Source of the DNA: Notospermus geniculatus
Lineage: Eukaryota > Nemertea > Pilidiophora > Heteronemertea > Lineidae
Direction: 5' to 3'
DNA length: 64,000 nt
Assembly: GCA_002633025.1 (NCBI GenBank)
Contig: NMRB01001249.1
Span: 90,875-154,874, forward strand
Part shown: positions 1 to 10,839 of the stretch, piece by piece
Numbering within the stretch: position 1 is the first letter of the stretch
Layout: each line of letters begins with the position of its first letter
Position numbers and translations under genes: made by a program
Notes under the pieces: generated by a model
What the model saw: only the letters and a program-made list of their open reading frames with translations
What the model was told of the DNA's origin: nothing
Databases searched by the model: none

Positions 1-837
1 ATTTGCGGTTGGTACTATCGCCGGCCAGCGTGAGGCTACGAGAGTCGCCCTCTATTAACATTTGTTCGAAGTAACCCTTTTCAGGCCATTGATAAGCAAA
101 TTTTTCGAGATTCAAATCATGCACTGGTCAATGGTGCATTTTTTAAAGTCATCTGAAGGGTGATGTAATAAACATGCTAACTACAAGTCCCACATGGTTG
201 CCGCTTTTGTTGACGCCCGCATATTTGCTTGGGTTCAAAGGGTTTGGATCGGCATCAATGGGTTTGGACGTTCTGCGTCCTCGCTATTGAAATTGTAAGA
301 AGGGTCAAAGTTGAGTACAGGACATGCGCACATTACCGGAAGTCAGTTTGAACATATGTTTACAAAATATAGAGGAGTACGAGGAAAGAACAATTTTTTC
401 CTCTCAAATTTCGCTTTAATCCGGTAAGTCACTATTTTACATTATAGCAATGTAGAAGATTGGTTAACCATTATGCCTATACTACTTTCGTTACCAACTT
501 CCGCCCCAGCCAGAGACATTAGGCCTTATACAACTTTTATGACTTGGCCTACTGATCATGCATTATGGGTCACAGTGGGCCTAAATGCTTTTACATGTAG
601 GCCTAGTGTACTTGAATTTTGCAATACAAATGCACAAGGCAATGCTGTACAAATCTGAAGTAAAAGCATTTGCTAGTCCTTTATTCATATGACCCAATGA
701 TGTGGAGATGTGGTATAAAAATCAAATGCAGAAAACCTCCTGATTGATTGCATCGATGGCCATTTGTATCTCAATTGTCAATCACTAAGTTAATAAGTCA
801 CCTACAATACATCCCCACCCCAAAGGGGGTAGATCCA
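1..837. other. Intergenic, no gene seen
   Basis: No reading frame here resembles a known protein or has exon-like borders. About 658-690 contains a short piece related to the arms of the inverted-repeat element at 5,284-5,563 (shared core agtaaaagcatttgcta), so it is probably a fragment of that family. Confidence 0.5.
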
Positions 838-1710
838 GGGGACAACAGTGACCAGTGGAAAGAGTTCATCTTTATTGACTATCAAGGAACTGAACTACGG
901 TTATGGATTAGGGATGGAAGTGGATTCAGAGATAAACTCAGGGCATCATGACCAACCTCCCCNCTCCCCCCCCCCCCCCCCCCCAGGACGTGGAAATAGT
1001 TCATCTTTGATGGCTATCGAGGAAATAAATAGTTAGGTGACGATGTGAGTGGTTTCAGAGACAAGACCCCCACGGGTAGACCAAGGTTGGAAAATGTCAC
1101 CAGTGGAAGTGGTTGATTTTTTGGTGGCCATCAAAGAAAGGTTGTAGGGTGGGGATGTGAGTGGTTTCGGAGATAGACCCAGGGTTCATGACCCCATCCC
1201 CCAAGAATTGACTGAGAGGTCAATAGTTACAATGGAGATATATCGTCTTGTATTTTTGGCCATCAAGGAAATGTATGGTCAAAGGGTGACCGTGTGAGCG
1301 TTTTCAGGGATTATAACCTCCCCCACCCCCCACACCCAACCCCTGGAGAAAACAACTGACAAGTGGAAATGGGTAGTATGTATATGGTTATAGAGCGTGT
1401 ATGTGAGTGGTTTCTGAGATTGAGATTGAAACCCAGTGGTCAACCCGACACATCCCTCCCACATGGGATAGATCCAGGGGACAGAAAAAATCGAGCGGAA
1501 GTATGTAGTTCATGTTTTGGTTATCATAAAGGAATTTGGCCCAACTCCAATTACCAGTAGAAATGGTTCATCATTTGATGACCATCAAGAAAATGTATAT
1601 GTAGGGTGGGGATGTGTGTGATTGCAGAGATACGGCCAAGGGGTCATNGAAAAACCGCCACACTGAACGTTAGACCTGGACAACAATGACAGTGGAAATA
1701 GGGGAAATGG
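838..1710. repeat. Degenerate tandem repeat, unit roughly 110-140 bp
   Basis: Phrases recur in the same order several times: agatccaggggac, then agtggaa..gttcatc, then tggccatcaaggaaatg, then gatgtgagtggtttcagaga, then a C-rich stretch. The units are strongly diverged and of unequal length, as expected of an old minisatellite. Single Ns fall at 963 (inside a C run) and 1648, so local length is unreliable. A related scrap (tgatggctatcaaaggaaat) lies near 4,900. Confidence 0.7.
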
Positions 1711-4700
1711 TGTCCATTTCAACAGACTGCCTAATAACCACATTTGGTGAAACCTTCTGAGTTGTCAGACAATAGGTCGACAATTGAAACTTACCATTGG
1801 CAAAGCATTTGCCGCTACACTGGTCATGATGGGTATTTTTTCAAGCCGAAGTTGGCGGACTGTCATTCTAATGAGCTGACACAGAGGTCATGGTCCTTGA
1901 CCAGACGATGTGACGACAGAAATCCATTTGCATGCTTTAGGCCTAGCTTGCGGCCATGATGGAATTTCCCAAAATGGATATCTGACTGCACAGATTAAAA
2001 CGGGATTCTTTGGTAAGATACAATTAAAAACACGACTATAGACTTGGTATCTCAAAGCAAAGGACTGATAGTACCCCAAGCGGTACCTGTGGTACCCTGT
2101 TGATGACAGTTTGGTGTAAAATGGTGTTATTTCTCCCTCTCTTCGACTTGAGCAGACGGGGTGTGCCAAAAAACATGATCACGAAAACATGGCCATGATC
2201 ATGTGTCTGTGGAATCTTCTTTTTTAGCCAAAGGAGCGATGGTGGAAAGTTTGATGTAAAATGTTTGTAGCTGAAAGATTGATTTTTCAGATGGCCAAAA
2301 TACCAACTGTCACTTTTGTTTGTCTTCACTCCAATCGTCTCTTCACATTATCATGTTTTATTTATATCTCCTGATCGTCTGCTACTTTCAGATCGTTAGA
2401 AATGGGACCAGCTGCAAGTGAGATCGAACTACTGCTTGAAAGCATCAGCATAGTTCCCCAATTCCCTCAGTGTTGCTGCCTTGACCCTTCCTCTGAAGAT
2501 TGGATAGTGACTACAATCTCCCAGGTGATGACATGTTGCAAGGTGGAAAAGGACCAAATGGCCCTGGAATTTCTTTTAAAGAATCCTCTCTTGGTACCGT
2601 TTCGGCCAGTTTTACTAAATCTAAGGTCGAGCAATCATCTATTTTGAAAGATCAGAATCTTAACCCAACTGTGAAGAAGTCACATTAATTTTTCTGTGTT
2701 TTCAGGTTGACATTCCAAGGGCAGTAGTATACTTGTGTGAATGGCCCTCTTTAAGCAAAGAAGGAAAATCCAAGCAACAGATAGTGGGTTTCTCAATCCA
2801 TGAAAACCACTAAATGGTAGGTGTAAAATTTGTTAAAAATGGATGAAAATCTTCATTTACCATGGTAATTCTGATCTGCACGGAAAAGGACAGTTTACCA
2901 TGGTATAATTGGTTTTCACCATGGTAAACCTTCTTTTACCATGGTAAACCTTCTTTTACCGTACAGAATTATACCATTCACCATGGTAAAATGGAGAATA
3001 TTTTTTATAAGGATAATAACAAAGTTTGCCATGACAATAAAGGAGTCTCCAGTCTGCTACAAAGGAACAACGTGAAATGACCATCTGGTTGCAATATTAC
3101 ATGTACCTGAAACATAACGGCGATGAAATAAATCAATAAAAGTGAAAATGTATATTTTAGAAGACATTTTGTGCATCCGTAGCCTTTTCCCACCAGCTCC
3201 CATCTTTTCTAAGATGTAGTTATTACCCTTTAAAGGGACCCTACAGGCAGCCTCCTCCGCATTTTGATGTGTTCATTACACCGATCGGTTGGCATGGGAA
3301 TATAACTCTGACATGTGTTACACGTAAAATACTCTAACATCAACATTTGAGCCCAAATCTCTTGATGGTCAGTTGCTAGCGCCACCTGTCATGAAGTGAC
3401 CGCACTGATATGATCCTAAAACTTCGCTGCCTCTACGGTCCCTTTAACATCTTGCATTACTCGCACTAGGTTACATGTACAATACTGTAGCTAAAACACC
3501 GAGGTTCAAAAACACCCGAGTTTTCTTGTGGCACCGAACGTTTAAGTAGTGAACGACCAAAGTCCCGGACCGTTGTAATGAATGAGAATGCCGTGGTCCA
3601 CACTGAAGTACAGAAAGAAGGGTTTATCAGTGCCTCCCCCATTGTCACATCGCGGTTTATTCCGTCAAGTTCTTGTTGGGGACATTGGCAAACGGGGACA
3701 GTGAAAAATATTACACCGGTGTTTTAGTTCCACACTTGGCGGCAGGTGGCCTGGTAAACGCGATACCGTCTGCGCATGCGTCCACCATGGGCGCAGCCAT
3801 AAATGCAGGTCATTCGTACCTCCAATGGAATGAGACTCGGAAGAGTTACACAGGAATTTATAGACTGGTTGCCATCTTTGCCGCTCCACTCCCGCTGCGC
3901 TACAATCTTGACACTAGAGGGTCTTGGGACGAGGTTCAACCAACACCCTCTAGTATTGTTCGAAGGTTACCATCTTGAAAAGTAGTGCAGCGGAAGGTTA
4001 AATGGAAAAATATCTACCAATTGTGATCAGGCTCCTAACGGTAACTAGACTGGTACCCGGTCTTCTGGGCAGCTTGCATTCGAAGACCGGTGAAATCAAA
4101 TGATCTTACGGCGGAATTCCGACGAGAGTGACGTCATTCTACAAGCTCCAATAGATGGCGGCTCCCACAACTTGGGCATGATCATGATCATGATGATCTC
4201 GTAATCATGAGTAAATTTCAGGAAAACATAGATTTTTGCTTGAGATCAAAGTTGGCTTTAGCTCAGGTGAATGAAAGAAGGCAAACAGCTTTACTGCTGC
4301 CTAAAACCCATGCAAGCTAAATGCCTCAAACGGACAGTGAATTGGTGAACGGTGATACAATTGCTATTTTGCCTACGGGGCTTCCCCGAGCTAAATATAG
4401 ACCAGCGGGCGCCATGATGGTTTTATGCATTTGCTTGCGTCTGTCCTAGTATTTTCAATCAGGACAGTGTTCGGTCTAAACGGTAACTCCATTAGAAGGA
4501 GTGATGCGGTCAAACATGGCGGCGACTTAGAGTTTGGCTGCGATACTGCCCAGACAGTAGCGCCGCGGTCGTGCAGCGGAATGGGAATCAGCCTATTCCA
4601 CAAGTGGAATGAGCGCCGAAGGTATTTACAACCTATCATGCCACCTGTCGCCGAGTTTTAAAACTGAGTCGGTGGCTCCGTGTAACCACTGATTGCCCAA

Positions 4701-5283
4701 TTTCAAACAACACCGATAGGGTTTTTTTATAGTGGAGAATGAACGGCACTCAAACTTTTTCTCAGCCATGACAACATTTTCGGTGTAGCAGGAGAACGAT
4801 TCCCATGATATGGTTTATGAAAATTTAGTTGTGTGTGAATGATCACTGCCTTGGTTCGCCATTCTGATTTTTTTCCCACTCCCTCAGTGCATTTCCCTGA
4901 TGGCTATCAAAGGAAATAATGGTCACAGATGTCCCCTCGGTCAACCTCTCGGGTGGGGTATAGTGATCTCTTGGTCTAATTTCTAAAACCCTGAAATCCC
5001 TGACACTAAATCCATATCTGTTTTCAAATCATACTTACCTGTTTTCAAGCAGGTGTCTGTTGTCATGGGATTGTGTTTTTATTCCTCGAGAATGCCAAAA
5101 TCGGTTTGGGGTGTTTCGAATTTATAAGAGTTTTAATACAGAATGTTTAAGATTCCTGTGGACACTGCTACCGAAAAAGGGACTTCATTTCGATTATTTC
5201 TTCATGGTCATCAAACTATTAATTAATCCCTAATTACTGTTGCTTCCTCCCATGCCACTGGCAAGGTCAGCTGAGCCACTTGT
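1711..5283. other. Intergenic, no gene seen
   Basis: Several open frames of 60-100 codons exist on both strands, including 3,673-3,978. They overlap each other, have no recognisable domains and are not bounded by good splice sites. The only structure I can support is the CCATGG inverted repeat at 2,853-2,996. Confidence 0.5.
2853..2996. repeat. Short inverted repeat built from the TTTACCATGGTAAA palindrome
   Basis: The palindromic core taccatggta occurs five or six times in about 145 bp. The outer parts are inverted relative to each other: taccatggtaattctgat.tgcacgg on the left and ccgtacagaattataccat on the right. A nonautonomous DNA-element remnant with internal duplication is the likely origin. 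No clear target-site duplication was found. Confidence 0.6.
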
Positions 5284-5563
5284 TATTCATAAACGTTAGC
5301 TAATGCTTTTACTGAAGATTTGCACAGCAGTCAGTGTCAATACCGGTACTACAAACTTCAAAGTAAAAGCATTTGCTAGCTTTTATAAATATCAGCCACT
5401 CCTTTTGCTAGGCATGCATGAGGCAACAATAAGGAGGTGGCACAGTGGCTGATATTTATAAAAGCTAGCAAATGCTTTTACTTTGAAGTTTGTAGTATGT
5501 TTACATTGACACTGACTGCTGTGCAAATCTTCAGTAAAAGCATTTGCTAACTTTTATGAATAC
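5284..5563. mobile_element. Inverted-repeat element (MITE/foldback), about 280 bp
   Basis: Two arms of about 115 bp face each other around a 50-bp centre. The left arm runs from attcataaa.gttagc to tttataaatatcagccact. The right arm runs from gtggctgatatttataaa to gctaacttttatgaat. Arm identity is high. The arms contain agtaaaagcatttgcta, also present at 658-690. There is no coding capacity, so the element would be nonautonomous. Confidence 0.8.
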
Positions 5564-6086
5564 CGGTCATGGTAGAATCAAGAACATCTTTGGTTGAATT
5601 CAATCATCTTATCCCTGTTGACTAGTGTTCATTCTGCTAGTGTTCATTCTGCTTTTTATTTGCAACATGATCTTAAACTATCGAAGAAGAATGCCTTTTT
5701 GGCAGCAGTATAGGCCTATACACACCTTATTCAGACACACTTTACATTCAGACTGGAATGAAGAGTCCATGCAGTCACACCATCGACGACGAGCACCATG
5801 CACTGGCTAGGTTTTGTGCTGTTGTAGATGATTTTTCATTGAATTGGGACTTTGCTCTCTATTGCAGTAGTAGGCCCCGACAAATATTTCACCTTCCACG
5901 GATATCGGAGGAGATGGCTTTGGAATTTCCGTCCACACATTTCCTAAACTTCTTCATCATAACACCAAGGGATCGATCAAGTTGACTCCAATGGAATTTA
6001 GGTAAGAAAACAATCTGAATTCTGCCGTATTTCTTTGCCTCAAATTCGGTCTCATTTTTCCTCATGCACATTTACCTTTCCTGTTT

Positions 6087-6168
6087 TTGACAGTTGATTT
6101 TTCATATTCTGCATCATTTAACAGAACACAAGTTTCTTTTATGACACAGGATATGAAAAATCAACGAA
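6087..6168. repeat. Short hairpin
   Basis: The stem gttgatttttcatattctg pairs with the near-complement ggatatgaaaaatcaac about 60 bp downstream. The same gatttttcatatt motif sits inside the palindrome at 7,485-7,612, so both probably come from one element family. Confidence 0.55.
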
Positions 6169-6384
6169 ATTTTGAAAGGCCGTTTTACTTTGCTTTTTAT
6201 TTATTCTAAGTTTTTCTTGAATTGCAGTGCTCATCTTCGAGTGAAATGAATACGAGAGTTTCACGGTGGTCATACGTTTTGTGGAAGACATGTCGTCTGA
6301 TTTACCCGTGTCCGCATCATGAAGAGGATACTGCATGTACCTTTGGTTAGTATAATATCGATTTCCCCTATTTCCCGATTTCAC

Positions 6385-7380
6385 TCCCTGGTCGTTGTTG
6401 GAATGGGTTAATGTTGAATGAAATGGGCATAGAAAGGGCAAGTTGAAAAATAAACTATCTCCATTTTTCCAGTTTGAGGGGTAGGAAGGGGTTAATGTTG
6501 AATGAAATGGGCATGGGAAGGACAAGTTGAAAAATAAACTATCTCAATTTTTCCAGTTCGACAAACAGGAAGGGGTTAATATTGAATGAAATGGGCATGG
6601 GATGGAAAAGTTGAAAAATAAACTATCTCCATTTTTCCAGTTCGACAAACAGGAAGGGGTTAATATTGAATGAAATGGGCATGGGATGGAAAAGTTGAAA
6701 AATAAACTATCTCCGAATGAAAGGGTCATGGGATGGAAAGTTGAAAAATAATAAACTATCTCCGAATGAAAGGGTCATGGGATGGAAAGTTGAAAAATAA
6801 ACTATCTCCATTTTTCCAGTTTGACAAACAGGAAGGGTTAATGTTGAATTAAATGGGCATGGGATGGAAAGTTGAAAAATAAACTATCTCCATTTTTTTC
6901 TGTTTGAGGGAAAGGAAGGGGTTAATGTTGAATGAAATGGGCATGGGAAGGACAAGTTGAAAAATAAACTATCTCCATTTTTCCAGTTTGACAAACAGGA
7001 AGGGGTTAATATTGAATGAAATGGGCATGGGATGGAAAGTTGAAAAATGAACTATCTCCAAAAATAAACTATCTCCAAAAATAAACTATCTCCAAAAATA
7101 AACTATCTCCAAAAATAAACTATCTCCAAAAATAAACTATCTCCAAAAATAAACTATCTCCAAAAATAAACTATCTCCAAAAATAAACTATCTCCAAAAA
7201 TAAACTATCTCCAAAAATAAACTATCTCCAAAAATAAACTATCTCCATTTTTCCAGTTCGACAAACAGGAAGGGGTTAATGTTGAATGAAAGGGTCATGG
7301 GATGGAAAGTTGACAAATAAACTATCTCCATTTTTTCGGTTTGAGGAGAAGAAAGGGGTTAATGTTGAAAAATAAACTAT
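6385..7380. repeat. Minisatellite, unit about 105-120 bp, with internal 17-bp expansion
   Basis: The unit contains aggggttaatgttgaatgaa, atgggcatgggatggaaag, ttgaaaaataaactatctcc and atttttccagttcgacaaac, repeated about eight times with small differences and truncations. The module atctccatttttcca followed by ttcga..a.caggaagggtttaa also occurs in the arms of the foldback element at 7,999-8,941, so the array seems derived from that element's arm. Confidence 0.85.
7050..7247. repeat. 17-bp tandem array (aaaaataaactatctcc), about 12 copies
   Basis: Essentially identical copies lie head to tail, with no spacers between them, inside the larger minisatellite. The uniformity against the diverged surrounding units implies recent slippage or amplification, and copy number is probably polymorphic. 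Confidence 0.95.
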
Positions 7381-7484
7381 CTCCAATGAAACGTTTCTTT
7401 TATTGCAGGTTCTTGTACGCATTCTTGAAGACATCCTTGGTGAGTATAAACCGATTTGCCGATTTTCACTCCCTCGACGCTGTT

Positions 7485-7612
7485 GAAATTCCTTTTCATG
7501 TACATAACTACCTCTTCGATTGATTTTTCATATTTTGAGAAGATACCTACTTCTCATTATATGAAAAATTAATTTAATACTGAGGTAGTTATGTACATAG
7601 AAAAGGAATTTC
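7485..7612. repeat. Palindromic element, about 128 bp
   Basis: The left arm gaaattccttttcatgtaca and right arm tgtacatagaaaaggaattt are nearly perfect inverted complements, continuing inward through taactacctc / gaggtagtta. The centre carries a second, weaker inverted pair (gatttttcatatt / atatgaaaaatt). There is no coding potential. It is followed by a T-rich tract (7,665-7,870). Confidence 0.8.
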
Positions 7613-8218
7613 GTCTCAGCGGGAGGGGAGATTACTCCCGACCGTCTCAAAGTTTCGGAGCTAGGGGTGGAACTAAAAATTTTTTTGTTGGACTTAGAGC
7701 ATTTTTTAGGGGTTTTTTGGGCATTTTTTAGGCTTTTTTCGCCTATTTTTGCCATTTTTTGGCTATTTTTCCTATTTTTTTCCTTATTTTCTGTTATTTT
7801 TATTACTTTTTACTTATTTTTTCTAATTATTTTTCGTTTTTATTCTTTATTTCTTTTTATTTCTCTTTTCAGATTCCATTGCTGATGTTCAAGTTGCTTT
7901 TTCTTCTTGCTTCTTCCTTTTCTCTGTAGTTATCAATCAACAAATAAAAGTTATTTGTCAATTGATTTGTTTCCTTGATCCTTTTTCCAAGTCCATTGTT
8001 CGAGTTGAAGGAAGAGGAAAGGATTAAGTCTAGTGGAATGGGCGAGTCGAAAATTTTATCTCCATTTTTCCACTTCGAGGAGCAGGAAGGGTTTAACGCC
8101 CAATGGAAGGAGTAATAGACCATCAACAAGGCTAAGTTTTTCTTTGTTCCTTCCATAGCTCCCGAAAGTTTGGCGACTGCTGGAAGTTAGGTTTTCTGCC
8201 CTGGCTGTTAGACACTCA

Positions 8219-8487
8219 GTCTAGTTTGGTTCCCGAACTCACCGCTAGGCGCAGAAGAGTTCGGTATCGGCCTCGTTTGACCTTGACCCCACACACGAAA
8301 TTCTGTGTGTGACGTCACAGAGGATATACAAGTTCGTGATACCAACATTAGCTCACTGTATGTTGGTACCAGGAACCAGTTTATCCTCTGACGTCAGACA
8401 CAGAATTTCGTGTGTGGGGTCAAGGTCAAACGAGGCCGATACCGAACTCTTCTGCGCCTAGCGGCGAGTTCGGGAACCAAACTAGAC
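8219..8487. repeat. Inner palindrome 1 (about 120-bp arms)
   Basis: The left arm from gtctagtttggttcccgaac to acacgaaattctgtgtgtga is mirrored by the right arm ending gttcgggaaccaaactagac. A short centre near 8,340-8,360 contains ttggtacc. The few mismatches between arms suggest this inner element is younger than its host. Confidence 0.85.
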
Positions 8488-8490
8488 AGA

Positions 8491-8717
8491 GTCCAAATGT
8501 CCTAGGCTGTTGAAATGTGGAAGACTCATTTCAACGTACTTGGACATTTCAGCTCTTATACAACTCTTATGCAAGAGTTTGCAATCGAATTAGTCTTTAC
8601 AGCCAGGGCAGAAAACTTAATTCGATTGCAAACTCTTTCATAAGAGTTGGATAAGAGCTGAAATGCCCAAGTTCGTTGAAATGACTTCCACATTTCAACA
8701 GCCTAGGACATTTCGAC
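8491..8717. repeat. Inner palindrome 2 (about 100-bp arms)
   Basis: The left arm from gtccaaatgtcctaggctgt to gcaatcgaatta is mirrored by taattcgattgc ending acagcctaggacattt. The centre (about 8,600-8,617) holds acagccagggcagaaaac, which is also the inner end of both outer arms. That shared segment may record how the cluster was assembled. Confidence 0.8.
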
Positions 8718-9303
8718 TGTCATAACAGCCAGGGCAGAAAACGTAACTTCCAGCAGTCGCCAAACTTTCGGGAGCTATGGAAGGAACAAAGAAAAACAGC
8801 CTTGTTGGAGATGGTTGGTCTATTCCTCCTTCCATTGGGCGTTAAACCCTTCCTGCTCCTCGAAGTGGAAAAATGGAGATAAAATTTTCGACTCACCAAT
8901 TCCACTGGACTTGAATCCTTTCCTCTTCCTTCAACTCGAATCCATTCCACTGGACTTGAATCCTTTCCTCATCCTTCAACTCGAAAAAAGAATTTCGTTT
9001 CTTTTTCGAGTTGCAATTCAGGGTCGATAACAGCAAGGTTAGAAAACAGTCACAAAGAAAAACAAAGGTAAAATATTAATTAAGAATTATATTCCTCACA
9101 CACAGATCCAGGTGATGGAGAAGATACATCAGATTCCTTGCGTTGCAGCAGTCCAACATGATTTTCTGAAAGTCCAACATAATTTTCTGAATGAGTCCAG
9201 ACCCCAACACACTGGGGGAAAAGTCAAACGTTCTGAATATGTTCGTCAAGTTCGTATTGGGTATCGTATGCGAAATCGAGTTCCAGCCGAATATTTCGTG
9301 TAA

Positions 9304-9481
9304 AGGCGTTGCTCCACTTGTACAGTTTTCTCGCAGATGTTCGCTCACAATGGACAATTAGCCATTGTTTGTGTCCTGTCGGCTTACGCCGAGACCAATG
9401 ACACAGCCAACTGCACGCAGTTGAGTTGCCCATTGAGAGCCAACTTTTGCCAAAAAAAACTGCCAAGTGGAGCAGCGCCTC
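9304..9481. mobile_element. MITE-like inverted repeat, about 178 bp
   Basis: The left end ggcgttgctccacttgtaca and right end tgccaagtggagcagcgcc are inverted complements, continuing inward with lower similarity. The interior (gcttacgccgagaccaatga, then gagttgcccattgagagcc) matches a second locus at about 41,475-41,640 inside a CRAL-TRIO gene intron. It has no coding potential. Confidence 0.65.
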
Positions 9482-9786
9482 TAGTGTCTTTCTCAAAGCA
9501 ACACGACGAAGACCACGATGGTTGGTAAAGTTTGGTCAAGTGATCGTATCGAAATGTCCAGTCCCATCAAAGTTCGTATCTTTCTCAAAACGTGTTCAAG
9601 TCCACGACAGGTTGACACTCGTAACGTTCGTTCCATACGTTCCTGAAGTGCTTTGCATCGGAAGTAACGTACTATTAGCAGTAATAATCTGAAATAGAAA
9701 CGATAGAATTAGAAATCTTTCGATAAAATCTTGGAGGAATTATACTCCAAGATAAAATCAAACGAGGTTGCCGACTATTTGACCAG

Positions 9787-10215
9787 TGCAGCACTGTTTC
9801 TCATGGTGGCAGCACTGTTTCTCATGGTGGCAGCACTGTCAGACACGAATGGCTTCAAGTACATGAAGTAATAATTGTCAACCACATTCGATTGTTTACA
9901 AATATCGGTGGCGGTATCGTAGAAACGACATAATCCTTCCGATATTCGGGACGCCATCTGGCATCGGGGCTTTGAACAAACACCATCCATGGTGCACCGA
10001 AAACCACGCAGGTTATCAATGGTGGGAACTGACTAAACTATCAATGGTGGGAACTGACTAAAGTACACGAAAATACACCGGAAACGGAAATCCCGCCATC
10101 TTGGATAACGTCATATCGGAAATGCCGACGCCATCTTGGATGAACTTTGACCCCACATGACGTCGCGACGCCATATTGGATGAACTTTGACCCCAAATGA
10201 CGTCGCAATGACGTC
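9787..10215. repeat. Cluster of three short tandem repeats
   Basis: Three separate duplications lie close together. At 9,787-9,840 a 22-bp unit (agcactgtttctcatggtgg..) occurs 2.5 times. At about 10,013-10,063 a 25-bp unit (tatcaatggtgggaactgac..) occurs twice. At about 10,125-10,215 a unit of about 55 bp (gacgccat.ttggatgaact..) occurs twice with a partial third. No gene is seen between them. Confidence 0.8.
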
Positions 10216-10608
10216 ATCTGACCTTTGACCTGCACCATTAACGCACCACCCTGCCACCGAGTAGAAGACTAATCTAAATAGCAAGACATCGTTGGAAGAT
10301 ATCACGTACGTGTAACTAATGCTCGATGTAAACTATCAAATTTTTCATCCAATTTTCTGAATATGCTCAATAAAGGCCTACATGCGAGTTTACACACTGA
10401 AGCTCCCAAGGCCAGGAATCAATTTCCATAAAACTGGATGAAAATTTGATCGTGTACAGCGGGCATACTCATACGAGGATTGTATCGATACTTACATATT
10501 ATCCAAACATCCGAGAACTTGAAGCTTGTATTTGAAGAGAACACAGATCCTCCATCAGAAACAGTTCAGCAAGATGATTCGACATCGACGACAGACAAGT
10601 TGATAAAG

Positions 10609-10665
10609 CACCAAATGTTCCACCAAATGTTCCACCAAATGTTCCACAACATGTTCCACAACATT
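10609..10665. repeat. 11-bp tandem repeat (ccaaatgttcc / acaacatgttcc)
   Basis: Five units of caccaaatgttc and its variant cacaacatgttc follow one another. Scattered relatives (agttccacaaaatgtccg) continue to about 10,835. The array lies in a short open frame that has no other protein-like features. Confidence 0.8.
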
Positions 10666-10839
10666 AGCCACTTTCAGAGTACGTTTCGATACAGCCCCAA
10701 CAACAGTTCCATAAAATGTCCGCCAGTTCCAGAGTACGTTTTCATTCTTCGATAAAGCACTGACAGTTCCACAAAATGTCCGCCTTTGCACAAAACATCT
10801 CGAAAAAGCAACAGTTTCACAAAATGTCCGTAATTTCCT

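Larger units (their letters stand above)
7999..8941. mobile_element. Nested foldback element with about 215-bp outer arms
   Basis: The left outer arm (7,999-8,211) is about 95 % complementary by eye to 8,723-8,941. It starts ttcgagttgaaggaagagga and ends gttttctgccctggctgtt. Two independent palindromes occupy the space between the arms (8,219-8,487 and 8,491-8,717). After the right arm, a 45-bp unit (tccactggacttgaatcctt...) is repeated to about 8,988. There is no transposase frame. Structure suggests sequential insertion of palindromic elements into an older foldback element. Confidence 0.85.

Noticed and set aside
3673-3978. 101-codon open frame
   Set aside because: Overlaps frames on the opposite strand, no domain, no splice structure and no related copy.
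7050-7247. Regular 17-bp repeats resembling a CRISPR array
   Set aside because: The units are head to tail with no spacers, there are no cas genes, and the DNA is eukaryotic; it is a simple tandem array.
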